From NCBI GenBank assembly GCA_016803235.1, contig JADCLI010000013.1, forward strand, positions 1 through 64,000: 64,000 nt of DNA. The letters are read 5' to 3'. The translations under genes were made by a program, and so were the position numbers. The notes under the pieces are model-generated. The model was not told the origin of the DNA and did no database searches. It saw only the letters and a list, made by a program, of their open reading frames with translations. Every line of letters begins with the position of its first letter. Positions within the stretch are counted from its first letter, which is position 1. Origin of the DNA: Pimelobacter simplex (GTDB taxonomy: Bacteria > Actinomycetota > Actinomycetes > Propionibacteriales > Nocardioidaceae). Of this stretch, positions 1 to 9,458 are shown piece after piece.

Positions 1-1302
1 GCCGCCACTCATCGTGTAGTGGACGTCCAACGAGGCGAGGAAGCGCGACGTCGAGGACCAGGCCTGGCTGGTGTCCGGCCGCCCGTCGGGACGCGGCCAG
101 TCGAAGGGCTTCGCCCCGATCCGCTGCGCCTGCCAGAGCATCGTGTTGGCCGCCGAGTCGTCGGCGAGGCCGGTCGGACCGCCGGTCAGCTCCACCCCGA
201 GCGCGCGGTAGGTCGCGACCACGTCCTCGGCGGGCGTGCGGACCTTGGTGTCCGCGGCCGCGCGGTACTCGGCGGACGCGACCAGGGCCAGCAGCACCGC
301 CGTGATGTCGGTGTCGCGGTCGACGTACACCGCGGCCAGCTCGTCGACGAGCGCGTCGGAGGGCGTGTCGGAGACGAACCGGACCGCGATCTTGCGGGCG
401 ATGCGCTGAGCGGTCGCGGGGTGCCGGGCGAGATGGCGCAGGTACGCCGACAGGGCGGCGCGTCCGTCGGGATCGCTGTTGGGGTGGCTGAACCCCACCA
501 CCTGCACCGGGCCGGTCCAGTGCGCGTTGGGGTCGTAGGAGGTGGCCCAGGTCGTCCAGAGGGCCACCTTGAAACCGGTCAGCAGCCGGGCGGATGCCTT
601 GACGTCCGCCTCGTCGTACCGGCCGATGCCGACGGTGTGCAGCTCGAGCAGCTCGCGGCCGAGGTTCTCGTTGGGGGCGGACTTCGTCGAGTTCGCGTTG
701 CCCAGGTAGACGCTCATCGCCGGATGGGTGATCGCCGCCTCGAGCAGGTCGGAGAACCTCCCGAGGGCGTGCTTGCGGATCTCCTTGCCGTACGCCGTGC
801 GGAACGGCCCGACCGAGCCCTGCGCCGGGACGTGGAGATGGTGCTCCCACAGCTCGGCCATCGTCTCCAGCACCTGGCGCTGCGAGCCGAAGCGCCGGAC
901 CAGCGCCCAGCTCTGGTAGTTCGCGTCGGCCCACCACAGCGACTCGACGTCGCTGCGGTCGCGCTGCCACAGGGTCGCGGCGTCGGCGTTGACGGAGGCC
1001 CACCAGTGGGACGTCGTGTCGTACCAGGCGTCGTCGTAGGAGCCGTCGAGCTGGCGGGCGAACCAGGCGTCGAAGCCGCCGGCCTCGGCGACCTGTGAGC
1101 GCAATGCGGGCGTGTAGCCGGCCGTGAACCGGCGGATGCCGTGCCAGGTCAGCGGGTCGGGCACCGCCGTGGCCGGGTAGCCGCGCACGTCCGGAGCGGC
1201 GAGCGCCGCGGTGGGCCGGGCGAGCACCGCTCCCAGGCCGAGCGCCGCACCGCCGAGCACCGCGCGGCGGGCAGAGCGGGCAGGCGGCGGCGACGTGGCC
1301 AT
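1..1302 (-). CDS. DUF1800 family exported protein (C-terminus beyond window)
   Basis: The minus-strand frame opens at ATG 1302 and runs off the left edge after 434 codons, so the C-terminus is missing. The N-terminus is a twin-arginine signal: ARSARRAVLGG followed by a hydrophobic stretch rich in Gly, Ala and Leu and a likely AxA cleavage near residue 35. The body matches the DUF1800 pattern (LTWHGIRRFTAG near the start; ENLGRELLELHTVG; RKIAVRFVSD). DUF1800 proteins are usually about 450-550 aa and often pair with a DUF1501 partner, which would lie outside the window. Biochemical role is unknown; export by Tat suggests the protein folds before secretion. Confidence 0.85.
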   Translation of the reverse strand, partial: MATSPPPARSARRAVLGGAALGLGAVLARPTAALAAPDVRGYPATAVPDPLTWHGIRRFTAGYTPALRSQVAEAGGFDAWFARQLDGSYDDAWYDTTSHWWASVNADAATLWQRDRSDVESLWWADANYQSWALVRRFGSQRQVLETMAELWEHHLHVPAQGSVGPFRTAYGKEIRKHALGRFSDLLEAAITHPAMSVYLGNANSTKSAPNENLGRELLELHTVGIGRYDEADVKASARLLTGFKVALWTTWATSYDPNAHWTGPVQVVGFSHPNSDPDGRAALSAYLRHLARHPATAQRIARKIAVRFVSDTPSDALVDELAAVYVDRDTDITAVLLALVASAEYRAAADTKVRTPAEDVVATYRALGVELTGGPTGLADDSAANTMLWQAQRIGAKPFDWPRPDGRPDTSQAWSSTSRFLASLDVHYTMSGG

Positions 1303-1328
1303 GAGGACCGCATCGGCCGCCGCGGGCG

Positions 1329-2207
1329 CTACTTGAGCAGCTTGCTCATCCGGCGGTCGGCGAGGGGCTTCCCGCCGGTCTGGCAGGTCGGGCAGTACTG
1401 CAGGCTGGAGTCGGCGAAGGACACCTCCCGCACGATGTCCCCGCACACCGGGCACGGCTTGCCGGTCTGGCCGTGCACGGCGAGGTTCGACTTCTTCTCG
1501 GCCTTGAGCTCGCTGGCGGCCAGCCCACGAGAGCGTTCGACCGCGTCGCCGAGGGTGTCGCGGACGGCGGCGTACAGGACGGCGAGCTCGTCGTCGTCGA
1601 GGCTGTCGGCGGGCTTGAACGGCGACATCCGGGCGGCGTGCAGGATCTCGTCGGAGTAGGCGTTGCCGATCCCGGCGATCGTGCCCTGGTGGCGCAGCAC
1701 GCCCTTGAGCTGCTTGCGCCCCGCGTCGGCCAGGATCGCGGCGAGGCGCTCGGGCGTGAAGTCGTCGGTCAGCGGGTCGGGCCCGAGGCTGGCGATGCCC
1801 GGCACGTCGAGCGGGTCGCGCACGAGGTAGAGCGCCAGCGACTTCTTGGTGCCGGCCTCGGTGATGTCCAGGCCCGGCGTCAGGCCGTCGCGCTCGTCGA
1901 GCACGACCCGCACCGCCAGCGTCGACTTGGTGCTCGGGCGCGGCGGGAGCGCGGGGACCTCGTCCTTCCAGCGCACCCAGCCGGCCCGGGCCAGGTGGAG
2001 CACGAGGTGCAGGCCGCTGGCCTCGATGTCGAGGAACTTGCCGTGGCGTCGTACGTCGTCGACGAGGGTGCCCTCGATCGCCGACAGCGGCGGGTCGTAG
2101 GTCTTGAGCGCGCTGAACGCCGCGATGTGGACGCGGGTGAGGGCGCGCCCCTCCAACCGGCCCCGCAGGTCGAGGGCCAGGGCTTCCACCTCGGGCAGCT
2201 CGGGCAC
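1329..2207 (-). CDS. Fpg/Nei family DNA glycosylase/AP lyase
   Basis: A 292-aa base-excision repair enzyme that removes oxidised bases and nicks the abasic strand. The protein begins MPELPEVEAL, so the catalytic Pro2 and Glu3 of the family are present. The C-terminus carries a four-cysteine zinc finger (CPVCG at 252-256, CPTC at 272-275), which contacts DNA, and the helix-two-turn-helix segment IAGIGNAYSDEILH at about 180. Start at ATG 2207 is fixed by the requirement for N-terminal proline. Whether substrate preference is 8-oxoguanine (Fpg) or oxidised pyrimidines (Nei) cannot be told from sequence. It lies 26 bp downstream of, and codirectional with, nothing obvious in the same pathway. Confidence 0.93.
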   Translation of the reverse strand: MPELPEVEALALDLRGRLEGRALTRVHIAAFSALKTYDPPLSAIEGTLVDDVRRHGKFLDIEASGLHLVLHLARAGWVRWKDEVPALPPRPSTKSTLAVRVVLDERDGLTPGLDITEAGTKKSLALYLVRDPLDVPGIASLGPDPLTDDFTPERLAAILADAGRKQLKGVLRHQGTIAGIGNAYSDEILHAARMSPFKPADSLDDDELAVLYAAVRDTLGDAVERSRGLAASELKAEKKSNLAVHGQTGKPCPVCGDIVREVSFADSSLQYCPTCQTGGKPLADRRMSKLLK

Positions 2208-2363
2208 GCGCCCAGCCTAGGGCGTGGATCCGACGGGGCCAGGGGATCCGGGACTTCGTCCTATTTCCGGTCCCGAGCCGTCACCCCGCCCGTGGCCCCG
2301 TGTTGTCCGGTCATCGGCGCCGCTCGGGAGCCCCCTCCATCCCCGTTCCAGAAGGGCACTCCC

Positions 2364-3584
2364 ATGCACAGCAGGCACCTCACCGTTGGTTCGCTCGCCC
2401 TCGTGGCGGTCCTCGGCGTCGGCTCGGGCCTCCTCCCGCAGGCCGCCGCGACGCCCGGCGCCCCGTCGCTCCCGGGCGACCAGCGCGGCTGCGGCCTGCC
2501 GGAGGTCCCGGCGCAGTGGGGGACGATCGAGCACCCGGCGGTGACCCGGGCCGTCCCGGCGGTGACGGGCACCGCGTGGCGCTGGCAGCGCACGACAGGG
2601 ACGATCGAGCGCGAGCACGTCCGGGAGACGACCGCGGCCGTGGTCCTCGTCCACTGGACCCGCACCTCCGACGTCGTCGAGCGCGAGTTCACGTGGACCG
2701 TCGTCGACCGGCCGGCGTCGCCCGGGACGCCCGAACGGGGGCACACCGAGACCCGCGTCGTGACCCCCGCGGTCACGGAGGTCGAGGAGGAGTACGTCCA
2801 CCAGCACAACGGCACCACCCGCTGGGAGCGCGAGGGCTGGAACGCCGGCGACAACGGCAAGGGCTGGACGCCGACGGGACGGACCCGCGAGGTCCAGGTG
2901 ACGCCCGCCGTCACCGAGGACGTCTGGGTCGTCGACCAGCCGGCCGTGCCGGCCACCCCCGAGCAGACCCACACCGAGACCGCCTGGGTCGCCGACGGTA
3001 CGCCGCCGCCCGCCGGCTCGACCCCGACCGGGCACTCCCGCGTCGCCTCGTCGAGCACCGAGGAGCTGGACCTGCCGGTCGGCGAGCAGCCCGCCGGAGC
3101 CGGCTGGGTCGAGGGCGCCACCGCCGAGGTCTCCGCGGCCGAGGAGGAGCGGGTCTGGCTGCCCGACGGCACCACTCCCGACGCCGGGTTCACCGCGACC
3201 GGTGCGACCCGCCCGGGCACCCCGCACGTCGAGACGACCGCCGACCCGTCCGTGCTGCCGCCGGCCGGCGACGGCTGGAGCGAGCTGCCCGGATCGGCCG
3301 TCGAGGTCGTCCTCGAGGCCGCGCACGAGGTCGTCGACCAGCCCGCCTGGGTCGAGGACTACATCGCGGTCCCGGCCCAGCCCGCCACCCCGGCCTGCAC
3401 GCTGCCGATCGACGAGGGCGTGGACCCGGCGGTCGTCGTACCGGCGCAGCCGGAGTGGCCGGCCGGCGTGCTCGGGGAGAGCGAGGTGCAGCCGGTGATC
3501 GAGTCGGTCGTCGTGCCTGACGGCGCGGTCGCGCCCGCCACCGCGAGCACCCCGTCGAGCGCGCTGCCGTCGACCGGAGCCTGA
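2364..3584 (+). CDS. Secreted repeat protein ending in a truncated LPXTG signal
   Basis: A 406-aa protein with a signal peptide (residues 1 to about 29, ending QAAA). The mature part is built of repeated segments with the patterns 'PAVTE', 'ATPEQTHTETxW' and 'TPTGxTR', rich in Thr, Val, Trp and Glu. The last residues are ALPSTGA followed directly by a stop. LPSTG is a perfect sortase motif, but the hydrophobic stretch and positive tail that normally follow are absent, and no hydrophobic continuation exists in either other frame. ATG 2364 was chosen because it begins the signal peptide; the longer upstream frame is antisense to the glycosylase gene. Function unknown; resembles cell-wall proteins of actinobacteria. 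Confidence 0.8.
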   Translation: MHSRHLTVGSLALVAVLGVGSGLLPQAAATPGAPSLPGDQRGCGLPEVPAQWGTIEHPAVTRAVPAVTGTAWRWQRTTGTIEREHVRETTAAVVLVHWTRTSDVVEREFTWTVVDRPASPGTPERGHTETRVVTPAVTEVEEEYVHQHNGTTRWEREGWNAGDNGKGWTPTGRTREVQVTPAVTEDVWVVDQPAVPATPEQTHTETAWVADGTPPPAGSTPTGHSRVASSSTEELDLPVGEQPAGAGWVEGATAEVSAAEEERVWLPDGTTPDAGFTATGATRPGTPHVETTADPSVLPPAGDGWSELPGSAVEVVLEAAHEVVDQPAWVEDYIAVPAQPATPACTLPIDEGVDPAVVVPAQPEWPAGVLGESEVQPVIESVVVPDGAVAPATASTPSSALPSTGA

Positions 3585-3589
3585 ATCGC

Positions 3590-3796
3590 TCAGGCAGCGA
3601 GCAGGAGCACGCTGAGGGCGAGGAAGCAGACCAGCGCCACCAGGCCGACGCCGAGGACCACGGTCGCGACCAGCCGCATGCCCGGGGTGTGGTCGACCGA
3701 CCCGGACCGGTAGGCCAGTGCGCGGACCAGGCCGGGCGGCAGGGTGCCGACGGTGACGATGAGCGCCACCGACCACGCGAAGACCACCGCGTCCAC
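3590..3796 (-). CDS. Small two-helix membrane protein
   Basis: A 68-aa frame starting at GTG 3796 and ending 6 bp from the stop of the convergent LPSTGA gene. It contains two predicted transmembrane helices: AVVFAWSVALIVTVGTL near the N-terminus and VATVVLGVGLVALVCFLAL near the C-terminus, joined by a short loop containing RSGSVDHTPG. The longer frame upstream on this strand is antisense to the ATPase gene and is ignored. No family recognised. The start codon is uncertain because no ATG is available in frame near the first helix. Confidence 0.5.
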   Translation of the reverse strand: MDAVVFAWSVALIVTVGTLPPGLVRALAYRSGSVDHTPGMRLVATVVLGVGLVALVCFLALSVLLLAA

Positions 3797-3892
3797 GTCC
3801 TCGCGGTGCCCGGTCGGGTGCCACGCACACCGACGATCCGACACGCTAGGCGAATCTAGGGAACCTCCTAGACACCTCGATAGCGTCGGATC

Positions 3893-5116
3893 ATGGACCC
3901 GATCCGCAACCCGTACGCCCCCGGTGCCGGACAGCGCCCGCCCGAGCTCGCCGGTCGCGACGAGCAGCTGACGGCGTTCGACGTCGTCCTCGAGCGGGTC
4001 GCGCGTGGTCGCCCCGAGCGCTCGCTGGTGCTCACCGGACTGCGCGGCGTCGGCAAGACGGTCCTGCTCAACGCACTGCGCTCGGCCGCCGTCCGCAAGG
4101 GCTGGGGCACCGGCAAGCTCGAGGCCCGCCCCGACCAGTCGCTGCGCCGGCCGCTGTCCTCCGCGCTGCACCAGGCGGTCCGCGAGCTCGGGCCGGTCAC
4201 GGGGGAGCCCGCCTCGGCCGACGCCATCACTCATGTGCTCGGCGTGATCCGGTCCTTCGCGCAGCGCGAGGCCGGCACCGACGCCAAGCTGCGCGACAGG
4301 TGGTCGCCGGGCATCGACGCCCCGGTCGTCCGGGGCCGGGCCGACTCCGGCGACGTCGAGATCGACCTGGTCGAGCTGCTCACCGACGTCGGCGGCCTCG
4401 CGGCCGATGCCGGCAAGGGCGTGGCGGTGTTCATCGACGAGATGCAGGATCTCGGCGCGGACGACGTGTCGGCGCTGTGCGCCGCCTGCCACGAGCTCAG
4501 CCAGAACGGCCTGCCCGTGATCGTGGTCGGCGCCGGCCTGCCGCACCTGCCGGCCGTGCTCTCGGCGAGCAAGTCCTACTCCGAGCGCCTCTTCTCCTAC
4601 CAGCGCATCGACCGGCTCTCCCGTGACGCCGCCGACCGCGCCCTCGTCGCGCCCGCCGCCGAGGAGGACGCCGAGTTCACGCCCGAGGCCCTCGCCGCGA
4701 TGTACGACGCCACCCGCGGCTACCCCTACTTCATCCAGGCCTACGGCCGCGCCGTGTGGGACCTCGCCCCGCGCACCCCGATCACGGCCGAGGACGTCGC
4801 CGTCGCCGGCCCGGAGGCCGAGACCGAGCTCGCCGTCGGCTTCTTCGGCTCCCGCTACGAGCGCGCCACCCCGGCCGAGCGCGACTACCTGCGCGCGATG
4901 GCCGACGCAGCCGTCGCCGCGTCCGACGACGGGGTCGAGGACCCGGTCGGCTCGGTCGCCACGGCCGACGTCGCGACCGTGCTCGGCAAGAAGCCGCAGT
5001 CGCTCTCGCCCGCGCGGGACTCGCTGCTCAAGAAGGGGCTGATCTACTCCGGCGAGCGGGGACGGATCGCGTTCACGGTCCCGCACTTCGGACGCTACCT
5101 GCGCACCCAGGCCTGA
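3893..5116 (+). CDS. AAA-family ATPase (Orc1/AAA_16-like)
   Basis: A 407-aa P-loop ATPase. Walker A is GLRGVGKT (49-56) and Walker B is VFIDEMQD (about 179-186). The N-terminal 'PPELAGRDEQL' is the usual lead-in of AAA_16/Orc1-Cdc6-like ATPases. The C-terminal 100 residues look like a winged-helix domain (TVLGKKPQSLSPARDSLLKKGLIYSGERGRIAF). The family is common and single-copy in actinobacteria; its role is undefined, and DNA binding or chaperone-like roles are possible. The start ATG follows a short 5' leader after an AT-containing segment (taggcgaatctag) that may carry its promoter. Confidence 0.8.
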   Translation: MDPIRNPYAPGAGQRPPELAGRDEQLTAFDVVLERVARGRPERSLVLTGLRGVGKTVLLNALRSAAVRKGWGTGKLEARPDQSLRRPLSSALHQAVRELGPVTGEPASADAITHVLGVIRSFAQREAGTDAKLRDRWSPGIDAPVVRGRADSGDVEIDLVELLTDVGGLAADAGKGVAVFIDEMQDLGADDVSALCAACHELSQNGLPVIVVGAGLPHLPAVLSASKSYSERLFSYQRIDRLSRDAADRALVAPAAEEDAEFTPEALAAMYDATRGYPYFIQAYGRAVWDLAPRTPITAEDVAVAGPEAETELAVGFFGSRYERATPAERDYLRAMADAAVAASDDGVEDPVGSVATADVATVLGKKPQSLSPARDSLLKKGLIYSGERGRIAFTVPHFGRYLRTQA

Positions 5117-5141
5117 GCGCCCCGTCGATAGGTTGGCCCGC

Positions 5142-5945
5142 ATGTACGGAGAGGTTGTTTCCGCGCGGCGCCTGACGCCCCACCTGGTCCGGGTCGTGCT
5201 CGGGGGTCCGGGCCTCGACGACTTCGTGCTCGGCGAGGACGCCGACCAGTACGTCAACTGCTTCTTCCTCCCCGACGCGGCGCCCTACTCCGTGCCGTTC
5301 GAGGACGAGGTCGTCCGCGCGCTGCCCCGCGAGCAGCGCCCCTTCCCGCGCCGGATCACGGTGCGTGCGTGGGACGCGGAGCGTCGCGAGCTCACCCTCG
5401 ACATCGCGGCCCACGGCGACGTCGGGTACGCCGGCCGGTGGGCCGCCCGCGCACGGGCGGGCGACCGGCTCCAGCTCCGCGGTCCCGCCGGCGGCTACCG
5501 GCCGCACGCCGACGCCGACAGCTACCTCTTCGTGGGCGACGAGAGCGCCCTGCCGGCCATCGCGGCGTGCGCCGAGGCGGTGCCCGCCGGGCGACGGGTC
5601 GTCGTGGTCGTCGAGGTCGAGGACGCCGCGGGGGAGGTCGAGCTGGGCTCGCCGGGCGAGCTCGAGGTCCACTGGGTGCACCGCGCCGGTCGCCACGACG
5701 GGCTGGACGACCTGCTGGCGGAGGCGGTGGCGGCGCTGCCCCGACCGGCGGGGGTCGTGAGTGCCTTCGTGCACGGCGAGGCCGCCGAGACCCGCGCGGT
5801 GCGCCGGGTGCTGCTGCGCGAGGGCCTCGTCGAGCAGGAGCGGCTGTCCTGCTCGCCGTACTGGCGGCGGGGGATGGACGACGAGGCCTGGCGCGCGGTC
5901 AAGGCGGCGTGGGTGCGTGAGACGGCGGCCGATCCCGTCGGGTGA
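5142..5945 (+). CDS. Siderophore-interacting protein (ferric-siderophore reductase)
   Basis: A 267-aa flavoprotein of the ViuB/SIP family that releases iron from ferric siderophores in the cytoplasm using NAD(P)H or ferredoxin electrons. Family marks are the FAD-binding start (SARRLTPHLVRVVLGG), RRITVRAWD near 75 and the C-terminal SPYWRRGMDDEAW. Start is ATG 5142; a TTG three codons earlier is less likely. It is followed 46 bp later by the IdeR-boxed bfd and then bacterioferritin, forming an iron-reduction and storage cluster. No IdeR box is visible in its own 25-bp upstream gap. Confidence 0.88.
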   Translation: MYGEVVSARRLTPHLVRVVLGGPGLDDFVLGEDADQYVNCFFLPDAAPYSVPFEDEVVRALPREQRPFPRRITVRAWDAERRELTLDIAAHGDVGYAGRWAARARAGDRLQLRGPAGGYRPHADADSYLFVGDESALPAIAACAEAVPAGRRVVVVVEVEDAAGEVELGSPGELEVHWVHRAGRHDGLDDLLAEAVAALPRPAGVVSAFVHGEAAETRAVRRVLLREGLVEQERLSCSPYWRRGMDDEAWRAVKAAWVRETAADPVG

Positions 5946-5966
5946 GACGCCGGCTCCCCATCTGAC

Positions 5967-5985
5967 TTAGGTACGGCTAACCTAT
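5967..5985 (+). promoter_or_regulatory. Probable IdeR/DtxR iron box upstream of bfd
   Basis: TTAGGTACGGCTAACCTAT matches the IdeR/DtxR consensus (TTAGGTTAGGCTAACCTAA) at nearly every position. It ends 5 bp before the ATG of bfd, so it overlaps the expected core promoter and should repress or activate it according to iron status. Confidence 0.85.
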
Positions 5986-5990
5986 GCATC

Positions 5991-6194
5991 ATGATCGTCT
6001 GCCAGTGCCGCGTCGTCACGGACCGTGACGTCGACGCTGCCCTGGCCGACGGCGCACGAACCGTCGGAGCGGTGTGCCGGTCGACCGGCGCGGCCCAGGA
6101 CTGCGGGTCCTGCATCTTCTCGGTCAAGGCGCTCGTGCAGCAGCACCACGAGCAGGAGTGCGCGCACCTGCAGGCCGACGGCGCCGCGAGCTGA
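5991..6194 (+). CDS. bfd: Bacterioferritin-associated ferredoxin (Bfd)
   Basis: A 67-aa [2Fe-2S] protein that delivers electrons to bacterioferritin to mobilise stored iron. The four cluster cysteines are visible as CQC (4-6) and CGSC (about 38-41), in the Bfd/Fer2_BFD arrangement. It lies directly downstream of an IdeR box and 78 bp upstream of bacterioferritin. The ATG is only 5 bp after the box, so the mRNA may be nearly leaderless. Confidence 0.9.
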   Translation: MIVCQCRVVTDRDVDAALADGARTVGAVCRSTGAAQDCGSCIFSVKALVQQHHEQECAHLQADGAAS

Positions 6195-6272
6195 CCGCGT
6201 ACTGAGTCTGGCCTCACCCCGGGGGTGGTGTGCCAGCATCGGCGACAGGGTCCCCGTCGTCGGAGGTACGTC

Positions 6273-6761
6273 GTGCAGCCAGTCGCTCCCCGAGTCGTCG
6301 AGCTCCTCAACGAGGCGCTCACCTTCGAGCTCACCGTCACCAACACCTACTTCCTGCACGCCCGGATGCTCGACAACTGGGGCCTGCCGAAGCTCGGGAA
6401 GGTGTTCTACGACCTCTCCATCGACGAGATGCGGGACGCCGACGACCTGATCAACCGGATCCTGATGTTCGACGGGCACCCCAACGTGCAACGGCTCAAC
6501 GCGATCCAGGTCGGCGAGACCGCCGAGGAGATGCTCGAGCTCGCACTGGCGAGCGAGCGCACCGCGGTCGAGCAGTTCAACGCCGGCGCCAAGGAGTGCC
6601 ACGACCTCGGCGACCACGGCACGGCTGCCGTGTTCGAGGACATGGTCCGCGACGAGGAGAAGCACGCCGACTGGTTCGAGAGCCAGCTCGACGCGATCGC
6701 CCGGGTCGGCGCCCAGCAGTACCTCGCCCAGCACGTCGCGGCGGGCGAAGGGCCCGAGTAG
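6273..6761 (+). CDS. bfr: Bacterioferritin
   Basis: A 162-aa iron-storage ferritin that oxidises Fe(II) and stores it as a mineral core. It starts at GTG 6273, preceded by GGAGG at 9-bp spacing. Compared with E. coli Bfr the ferroxidase ligands Glu18 (FELTV), Glu51 (SIDEM), Glu94 (ASERT), Glu127 and His130 (DEEKHAD) are kept, as is the heme-ligand Met52. The ligand His54 is replaced by Asp: EMRDAD instead of EMKHAD. The gene follows bfd, and both probably respond to iron. Length is normal for the family. Confidence 0.92.
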   Translation: MQPVAPRVVELLNEALTFELTVTNTYFLHARMLDNWGLPKLGKVFYDLSIDEMRDADDLINRILMFDGHPNVQRLNAIQVGETAEEMLELALASERTAVEQFNAGAKECHDLGDHGTAAVFEDMVRDEEKHADWFESQLDAIARVGAQQYLAQHVAAGEGPE

Positions 6762-6797
6762 CACCCGCCGGCGGCAGCGCGGTCCTACGCTGTCGCC

Positions 6798-7478
6798 ATG
6801 ACCGTCGCCCCTCGGGACGTGCCGCGGCCGCCGTCCCTGATCGGCAGCATGCTGCCGCCCGTCCTGTTCCTGCTGGTCTGCGGGATCGTCGGCCCGATCT
6901 TCCTGGTCATGGGCATCGTCATGGCCGGCGAGCCCGAGGCCGGGTGGCTGCTCCCGACCGGCATCGGCATCACCGTCCTCGACCTCGTCATCGGCGTCCT
7001 CATCGGCCGCGGGCGGTACCGCTCGGCCAAGAAGCTGCACCGGCTGCGCAGCAACGGCCGCTCCGCCCGCGCGCAGGTCCTCTCCTTCGACCCCACCAAC
7101 GTCCGGATCAACGACCAGCCCCTGCTCAAGCTGCGGTTGCGCATCCACGGCGACGACCTGGCGCCCTTCGAGGTCGAGAGCCGCACCGTGGTCTCCGACT
7201 TCCGGATGCCGCTGCTCTACACCGGCGACCTGCCCGTCCTCGTCGACCCCGAGACCCAGGAGTGGGAGTTCGACTGGGACGCCGCCGAGCCGATCAGGCC
7301 GGTCGCGCCGGTCGCTCCGGTCATGCCCGGCGCGTCGGGCGCCGCGGTGCTGCCGCCCGCGGCGGCGGAGAAGTCCCCGGCCGAGCGGCTCGCCGAGCTC
7401 GACGACCTGCTGCGGCGAGACCTCGTGAGCCGCGAGGAGTACGACGCCACCCGAGCCCGGATCCTCGACGGGATCTGA
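6798..7478 (+). CDS. Membrane protein with C-terminal SHOCT domain
   Basis: A 226-aa protein with two transmembrane helices near the N-terminus (VLFLLVCGIVGPIFLVMGIVM and TGIGITVLDLVIGVLIG), a soluble beta-rich middle (residues about 85-160, DUF3592-like in appearance), a Pro/Ala linker, and a C-terminal SHOCT motif (ERLAELDDLLRRDLVSREEY). SHOCT domains are found at the ends of many membrane proteins and are thought to mediate oligomerisation. No specific role can be given. Confidence 0.7.
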   Translation: MTVAPRDVPRPPSLIGSMLPPVLFLLVCGIVGPIFLVMGIVMAGEPEAGWLLPTGIGITVLDLVIGVLIGRGRYRSAKKLHRLRSNGRSARAQVLSFDPTNVRINDQPLLKLRLRIHGDDLAPFEVESRTVVSDFRMPLLYTGDLPVLVDPETQEWEFDWDAAEPIRPVAPVAPVMPGASGAAVLPPAAAEKSPAERLAELDDLLRRDLVSREEYDATRARILDGI

Positions 7479-7486
7479 GCCGGTCG

Positions 7487-7524
7487 TAAATCAGTCGCGC
7501 CCGCGCCCACCCGCCCCGTAGGCT
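7487..7524 (+). promoter_or_regulatory. Candidate WhiB7-type promoter of the ABC-F gene
   Basis: An AT-rich tract (TAAATC, 7487-7492) stands out in very GC-rich DNA. It is followed 2 bp later by a possible -35 (TCGCGC, 7495-7500) and, after 18 bp, by a good actinobacterial -10 (TAGGCT, 7519-7524). AT-rich DNA just upstream of -35 is the mark of WhiB7 promoters that drive antibiotic-resistance genes. Predicted transcription start is near 7531, so the leader peptide at 7534 would be nearly leaderless. Assignment to WhiB7 is inference. Confidence 0.5.
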
Positions 7525-7533
7525 CGACCCATC

Positions 7534-7551
7534 ATGCTGATCCACGCCTGA
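7534..7551 (+). CDS. Five-codon leader peptide MLIHA upstream of ABC-F
   Basis: ATG CTG ATC CAC GCC TGA lies 7-10 bp after the predicted -10 and 71 bp before the ABC-F start. Resistance ABC-F genes are often controlled by ribosome stalling on a short upstream reading frame, which alters folding of the mRNA that follows. The short frame, its position at the predicted 5' end, and the inverted repeat just downstream fit that arrangement. That it is translated is inferred. Confidence 0.5.
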   Translation: MLIHA

Positions 7552-7554
7552 CCC

Positions 7555-7597
7555 GACTCGCGCCCGCGGCCGTCCCCCGACCAGTGCCCGGCGAGTC
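7555..7597 (+). promoter_or_regulatory. Inverted repeat in the ABC-F leader (possible attenuator)
   Basis: GACTCGC (7555-7561) and GCGAGTC (7591-7597) are perfect 7-bp inverted arms around a GC-rich 29-nt loop. The first arm begins 3 bp after the stop of the leader peptide, and the second lies 25 bp before the ABC-F ATG. A ribosome stalled on the leader would cover the first arm. No U-tract follows, so any termination would be non-canonical; sequestration of the translation start is an alternative. Confidence 0.4.
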
Positions 7598-7622
7598 CGA
7601 CCCGTCACCGATCGGATCAGCC

Positions 7623-9251
<1,629 letters not shown>

Positions 9252-9257
<6 letters not shown>

Positions 9258-9458
9258 CTAAGGGTTACAGCACGCTAGTCGGTGCAGCAACACCCGGGAA
9301 GTAGCCACAGCACCCGGGTAGATCGTTCGGACCACCTCGCCCGTTCAATGAAGTGCGATACGGGGCGATCGGCGGGCCCAGGACCGCTCTACCCGGGTGC
9401 TGTGGCTACTTCCCGGGCGCTGTTGCGCCGGTTTTCGTGCAGTAACACTTAGTTACAA
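9252..9458. repeat. 207-bp inverted-repeat element spanning the ends of two convergent genes
   Basis: The left half (9252 to about 9323) and right half (about 9388-9458) are imperfect reverse complements: TTGTAACTAAG with GTTAC at the outer edges, then a segment containing CCCGGGAAGTAGCCACAG and CACCCGGGTAGA. Between them is about 64 bp of unrelated sequence. The outer TTGTAA supplies the TAA stop of the ABC-F gene on the plus strand and also lies across the TAA stop of the convergent methyltransferase gene. It may be a small non-autonomous mobile element or a very long bidirectional terminator. No clear target-site duplication was found. Confidence 0.75.
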
